Positions 60,501 to 64,000 of a stretch of DNA of 64,000 bases are shown here, piece after piece. This DNA comes from Sinotaia quadrata. Taxonomy: Eukaryota > Mollusca > Gastropoda > Architaenioglossa > Viviparidae. Position numbers and translations under genes: made by a program. The DNA lies in NCBI GenBank assembly GCA_028829895.1, contig CM054182.1, positions 11,315,501-11,379,500 on the forward strand, read 5' to 3'. Positions within the stretch are counted from its first letter, which is position 1. Every line of letters starts with the position of its first letter. The notes under the pieces were generated by a model. It ran no database searches and had not been told where the DNA came from. It saw only the letters and a list, made by a program, of their open reading frames with translations.

Positions 60501-63429
60501 ATTGTGAAAGGGACAACAATATTTTGAATTTAAAGTAAATACAAATCTTCCACATTATATATATATACACATTTAAAATTTTTAAGTATTTATAAAGTTA
60601 TTTCACATAGTATACATTAACAAATTTTTAAAAATTGTTAGAAATAAAACTAACATGAATCTTGTCTTATAATTGTGGCTGAGCTATGTTTTGAAGATAT
60701 TTTTTTTAAAACACTGCTAATACATGTGACCTCCTCTTTTAATAGTTATATAGTTTCTAAAGTGATTTTTAAATCAAACTCTTATCCATATTATGTACAT
60801 ATAAAACAGCAGTTCTATTTCTGGAAACCACTATCAGAAATTAAAATATCAAAAAAGACTAACGACAAAAAAATTAAATAAAACACTGATAATATCTTTA
60901 CAAACTTTATTGACAAAAATTAAACACCAATGTGTGAAAATAATGACTTTATAAACTTTTATAAACTAAAACCAAATATCCAACATGATAAAAAGTATAA
61001 AAAATACATTTAAAAACTACTCTGTACACTGTCATAATACATCATAAACCAGGAGGTCTTAAGGTAAGGATTACATTTCTCTTTTTGTACTAAACATAAC
61101 TGTATTGAAAAATAATACAAATTGTATTTAATATGGCACTGAATATTCTTTAATTACAATCTCTACTATTTTTTAAATCTATGATTCAAACCATTATTTC
61201 TTAAGTTCCTTATACTAGATGGATAATAACAGTGTGCATATTTAAATGTCAATGAATATAAACAATACTATGATTTGTATGAGCAAAATTCTTTGCCAAA
61301 GTGAAATGATACAATTTTCTTGACTTGCCACCTGCTGTACTACACAGGAAAAGAACGAAACTGGAATTAGCAAGAAATACTGAAGATTTTGTAAATAAAA
61401 GAAAAATCGGACCTGTGAGTTGCTTGCCTGTACTGACGGCAGAGCCCAGCATCGTGAGTAACTGTTCTAGGGGTGTTGTGTAGTCTTTCATACCTTGGGT
61501 GTACACATAGATGATGGCATCATACAACCCATGGCTCCAGCACAGACTCACAACCTGATAACAGCAATAAAATTATTCATTCAGTCTCAACACAGACTCA
61601 CAACCTGATAATAGCAATAAAATTATTTATTCAGTCTCAGCACAGACTCACAACCTGATAACAGCAATAAAATTATTCATTCAGTCTCAACATAGGCTCA
61701 CAGCCTGACAAAAGTAGTTAAACAATTTCAGTCAGTCCCAGGAAAGACTCACAACCTGAAAACAGCAATTAAATGTTTTCATTAATTTCCAGCACAGACT
61801 CATAACATGAAAATAGCAATTAAATGTTTTCATTCATTCCCAGCACAGACTCATAACCTGATAACAGCAATAAAACGATTTTAGTGAGTCTTGGCACAGA
61901 TTCACTAACTGATAACAGAAATAAAACGATTTCAGTCAGACTACACAGAGATCAGCTAACTGGTAGAATTATATCCTTAGAGACTATAATGATAAAGTTA
62001 TATATGTTCACCTCAATATGATTGTTTGGATGAAAAGATAAACTGCCACAGTGTGTCTTAAATATATACAAAAATAAAAGCAACTATAACCTAGTGGCAT
62101 TCAGAGCCCTTGTGTTCAATTATTTAAGTGTCAAAATTCAAACAGAGAAATGCCACTCTATTCTAAGAATATATCATCATATTGTTTTAACCTCGGACTA
62201 TAATAAATGAAAGAACAGACTAATACAGTTTATTAATTTACGGCCTAGAATGTGTGAATATTGTCTATGCCTAAAGGATTATCATGGCTATCACAAAGTA
62301 AAGAACAGACAGCATACAGTATGGATTTATGACCTAGTAGATGTCAATAATATCTAGGCATAAATTAATCTCTGGGGACTATAATAAATGAAAGAAAAAG
62401 ATAAATAAGGATTTATATATAACATGACAGTTTGTGACTGATTTTAATATTGCTTATATTTAAATGAATCTCACAGCTATAATAAACTAAAGAACATGAA
62501 TATAGTTATTGGATTTATGACCTGGTAGGTGTCAAATTATCTATATCTAAATTAATCTCTGACTAATAAATGAAGAAAAAGATAATTGTGGATTTGTGAT
62601 ACTTTGTGGATGTGATACTTTGTGACTAATTTTAATATTGTCTATGTGTAAATGAATCTCAGAGCTATAATAAACTGATACTTTGTGACTAATTTTAATA
62701 TTGTCTATGTGTAAAGGAATCTCAGAGCTATAATAAACTAAAGAACATGGGAAAAATTTATAGATTTATGACCTGGTAAATCCTAAATAAGTGATCAATG
62801 ACTACAATAGGCTAATGAACAAACTTAATTTTATTTATTGATTTACGGATATCAATATTGTCTATGTCTAAATAAATCTGATGAATGTAGAAGAGAGCAA
62901 ACCTAATACCATTTACAGTGTACTTGTAAACAGTAAATCTGACAATTATCAATATTTCTATGTCTAAATAAATCTGATGAATGTAGAAGAAAGCAAACCT
63001 AATACCATTTACAGTGTACTTGTAAATAGTAAATCTAACAATTATCAATATTTCTAAGTCTAAAAGAATCTGATGAATCTAGCAAAGAGCAAACTTAATA
63101 CTTTTGTGGATTTACAACTAGACAGATGTCAATATTGTCTATAATTTTAAATTAATCTGATGAATATAGTAAAGAGCAAAATTAATACTATTTGCAGATT
63201 CAGGACCTGATGGATATCCAGACTGGCTATGTCCAAATGCACTATGCATGACTCCACACTATCCAGCATGCCTCGAGACTCATAGTGGTCAACAAAGTCT
63301 TTCATCACAGCAGGAGGGATGACCGTGAGTCGGTTTGAATGAATGTATGGCTCTAAGCACTCCAAAAAGGTGCCTTTGGCAATAATGTCAGCAGAAAAGC
63401 GTTCGTATATTCGTCCAAAAAGTATATCC
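42545..63429 (-). CDS. VPS8: VPS8, CORVET complex subunit, 3' part (5' end off window)
   Basis: VPS8 is the Rab5-binding end of the CORVET tether on early endosomes. Twenty-three exons join in phase, from high to low coordinates: 63207-63429, 61413-61554, 60314-60356, 59327-59445, 58365-58438, 57877-57911, 56366-56432, 56143-56235, 55298-55437, 55003-55087, 54403-54501, 53138-53277, 52143-52299, 51736-51825, 51345-51408, 51088-51185, 48744-48825, 47958-48040, 47434-47514, 46407-46582, 45732-45936, 43299-43367, 42545-42670 (stop 42545-42547). That gives about 829 residues. Diagnostic pieces: GLYDAIIYVY, GNKLLVYI, AGRAYPMGDIP, LLQFDTREFLNVLAL, PSQVGVLFTFLARQ, ATAYLLEKAGDIQGAF, REALWFPLLEA, the RING-H2 domain, and the end FQNENFRLRLAPPPP. 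No frameshift. The N-terminal WD40 propeller lies beyond 64000. Confidence 0.96.
43368..45731 (-). other. VPS8 intron with a Gln/Thr-rich decayed ORF
   Basis: Between the RING exon and the 69-bp exon. On the minus strand 45002-44742 reads an 86-residue frame (MSTSYHQEQNNGHKQ..., Gln/Thr/Lys-rich) followed by broken frames with many CAA/ACA codons down to about 43.8 kb. The stretch is GC-richer than its neighbours. It may be an inserted, decayed coding element or retained low-complexity DNA; I do not recognise it, and VPS8 joins in frame without it. Confidence 0.35.
45475..45731 (-). repeat. About 22/44-bp minisatellite reaching a VPS8 splice donor
   Basis: Plus-strand units ACCTCCAACAGTTACATCTC plus CAAACAACTTAACAACCAT. 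It runs up to the donor of the RING exon (donor GTATGT at 45726-45731); copies near 45511 and 45550 contain CATACCTCC, i.e. GGAGGTATG on the minus strand, like the true donor. Confidence 0.85.
45732..46582 (-). other. VPS8 RING-H2 zinc finger exons
   Basis: Exons 46407-46582 and 45732-45936 encode CNLC (first Cys pair), then after VIVFR the cluster CGHCYHEPC, and finally CYLC. The spacing C-x2-C, C-x-H-x2-H-x2-C, C-x2-C fits a cross-brace RING-H2 as in metazoan VPS8. The splice (phase 2, Arg codon split) falls just before the C-G-H motif. Confidence 0.93.
45945..46225 (-). repeat. 24-bp minisatellite next to a VPS8 acceptor, about 12 copies
   Basis: Plus-strand unit GAGTTGTAAAGGTTTATAAT plus ACTC. 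The first copy begins about 12 bp upstream (on the minus strand) of the acceptor of exon 45732-45936, so it supplies the polypyrimidine tract. Confidence 0.92.
46573..47140 (-). repeat. About 75-bp minisatellite copying a VPS8 acceptor, about 8 copies
   Basis: Plus-strand TTAATGTCTGCAACAAAGCA plus GTCTTCAAG repeats. The first copy spans the start of exon 46407-46582 (TTAATGT is exonic). Copies near 46883 and 47033 keep an intact minus-strand TTTGTTGCAG acceptor. Confidence 0.88.
47757..47985 (-). repeat. 55-60-bp repeat copying a VPS8 donor, 4 copies
   Basis: Plus-strand GACCTACATGCATAATCTTC occurs at the true exon edge (47951) and in slightly diverged form near 47781, 47842 and 47897. On the minus strand each copy carries GAAGATTATGCATGTAGGT or a close variant: 12-13 exonic bases plus the GTAGGT donor of exon 47958-48040. 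Confidence 0.88.
49255..49690 (+). repeat. Degenerate repeat with GAAGTCAGA core
   Basis: GTGAAGTCAGAATCTTACAG-type blocks recur every 20-40 bp in the VPS8 intron 48826-51087. Confidence 0.8.
49960..50645 (+). repeat. 28-bp minisatellite, about 24 copies
   Basis: Unit ACACCATTCACACAATACAT plus AATGAAC, with point changes and small deletions. The His/Thr-rich and Cys/Val-rich ORFs on both strands are its translations. It lies in the VPS8 intron 48826-51087, not next to an exon. Confidence 0.93.
52655..52800. repeat. Direct repeat flanking a perfect 14-bp hairpin
   Basis: ATGCCCCCGAATAT at 52703-52716 and its exact reverse complement at 52721-52734, with loop TTAC. TATGCACATTTGGYTACATG plus ACAGAAACACATTTCTGC occurs on both sides (about 52660 and 52745), and the half-arm GATGCCCCCAAATA follows at 52794. 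It lies in a VPS8 intron. Confidence 0.9.
59990..60290 (+). repeat. AT-rich minisatellite with AATATCAAAG core
   Basis: AAGCAAATGAATATCAAAGA-type blocks of about 20-30 bp, ending about 20 bp before the VPS8 exon at 60314-60356. Confidence 0.8.
61541..61940 (-). repeat. 50-bp minisatellite copying a VPS8 acceptor, 8 copies
   Basis: Plus-strand unit CACAGACTCACAACCTGATA plus ACAGCAATAAAATTATTCAT and TCAGTCTCAA, at 61541, 61591 and 61641 with further diverged copies. The first 14 bases of copy 1 are the first 14 coding bases of exon 61413-61554; copies 2 and 3 keep the acceptor intact on the minus strand. Confidence 0.95.
62210..63206 (-). repeat. Long degenerate repeat copying a VPS8 donor edge
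   Basis: Blocks like GACCTGGTAGGTGTCAA then TTATCTATATCTAAA recur at spacings of about 100 bp, with an almost perfect 107-bp pair at about 62850-63060. They resemble the end of exon 63207-63429 with its CAG/GTCCTG donor. The Tyr/Ile-rich ORF here is a repeat translation. Confidence 0.75.
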
Positions 63430-64000
63430 CTGAAAATAATGCATAACGTATATAATTGTCTACACCAAACCATTATGACATTAAAGAAATGGATGAGCAA
63501 TTATATATTTTTAAAGCACCTGTATTTAAAATCTGGTATTGCTATATAACCCACAATTATTACTTTTTCAAGGATAAAAATAAGATAAAAATATTTTATG
63601 ATTGCTGCCATAGGTTCAACAGATCACAATTTAGTCCAGTTCCTCGAGCACATCCACCTTATTTAGTAATATGTAGAAAATAAGAATTATTTAATTTCAA
63701 CAGTTCAGAAATAATAATTTAGTATACATGGACAATTTCAAATATTATTATTATTATATCTATCCATTATGTATATAAATAATATTTATAGAAACTAAAA
63801 GTAGTTCCTGGTTAGAGATTCTGCAAACTGTTATAGCAACCCCAAATCCTTCTCATTAAGACCTTTTCAACTTTATGTGGAACTCATGTAAAAATAAATC
63901 ATATTTACTTATGACCGATTGCTTTACCCATTTTCTTCTTTTTATAAAATTAGATTGATTTGTCCAATATTTAAATTACATTAGAAAACAACAAAGAAAT
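63430..64000. other. Window end, presumed VPS8 intron
   Basis: AT-rich sequence upstream of the first visible VPS8 exon; no further VPS8 exon recognised. Confidence 0.6.

Overview
The window is AT-rich animal nuclear DNA: short exons bounded by GT-AG introns, much microsatellite and minisatellite DNA, and no bacterial operon structure. A nuclear copy of mitochondrial DNA in the first intron-rich gene reads COX1 tail - COX2 - tRNA-Asp - ATP8 - ATP6, followed by a minus-strand tRNA-Met-like sequence. That order, with TGA=Trp and AGR=Ser, fits a mollusc; ATP6 followed by inverse-strand trnM is the order I know from caenogastropod snails. I therefore read the host as a gastropod, probably a caenogastropod (inference).

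Layout. (1) 1008-14919, plus strand: 3' part of a caspase-8-like gene (8 exons visible; the 5' end lies off the window). Its introns hold the mitochondrial insertion and several minisatellites. (2) 14920-26098: intergenic and repeat-rich, with a small hAT-type element with perfect 8-bp target duplications, tandem arrays of about 160 bp and 48 bp, a CpG-richer segment (20.68-21.87 kb) with a candidate small ORF on the minus strand, and a long polypurine/GT/AC tract. (3) 26108-37624, plus strand: a complete second caspase-8-like gene of 11 coding exons (707 codons), a tandem paralogue of the first. (4) 37625-42544: intergenic, with a 26-bp minisatellite that starts in the caspase's last codons and a 53-bp perfect inverted-repeat element. 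(5) 42545-63429, minus strand: the last 23 coding exons (about 829 residues) of VPS8, the CORVET vesicle-tethering subunit, ending with its C-terminal RING-H2 domain; the 5' end lies beyond position 64000.

The two most interesting points are these. First, both caspases carry, between the prodomain and the protease, a segment with the helix pattern of a death domain, so the complete copy reads DED-DED-DD-caspase, as if the FADD adaptor layout (DED-DD) were fused to its own protease. Second, at least six minisatellites start exactly at, or a few bases inside, exon edges and so copy functional splice sites (and in one case a stop codon) into tandem decoy arrays, in both VPS8 and caspase 2.

The caspases would act in extrinsic-type apoptosis or innate immune signalling in the cytoplasm. 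VPS8 acts in early endosomal tethering. Nothing suggests that the two loci work together.
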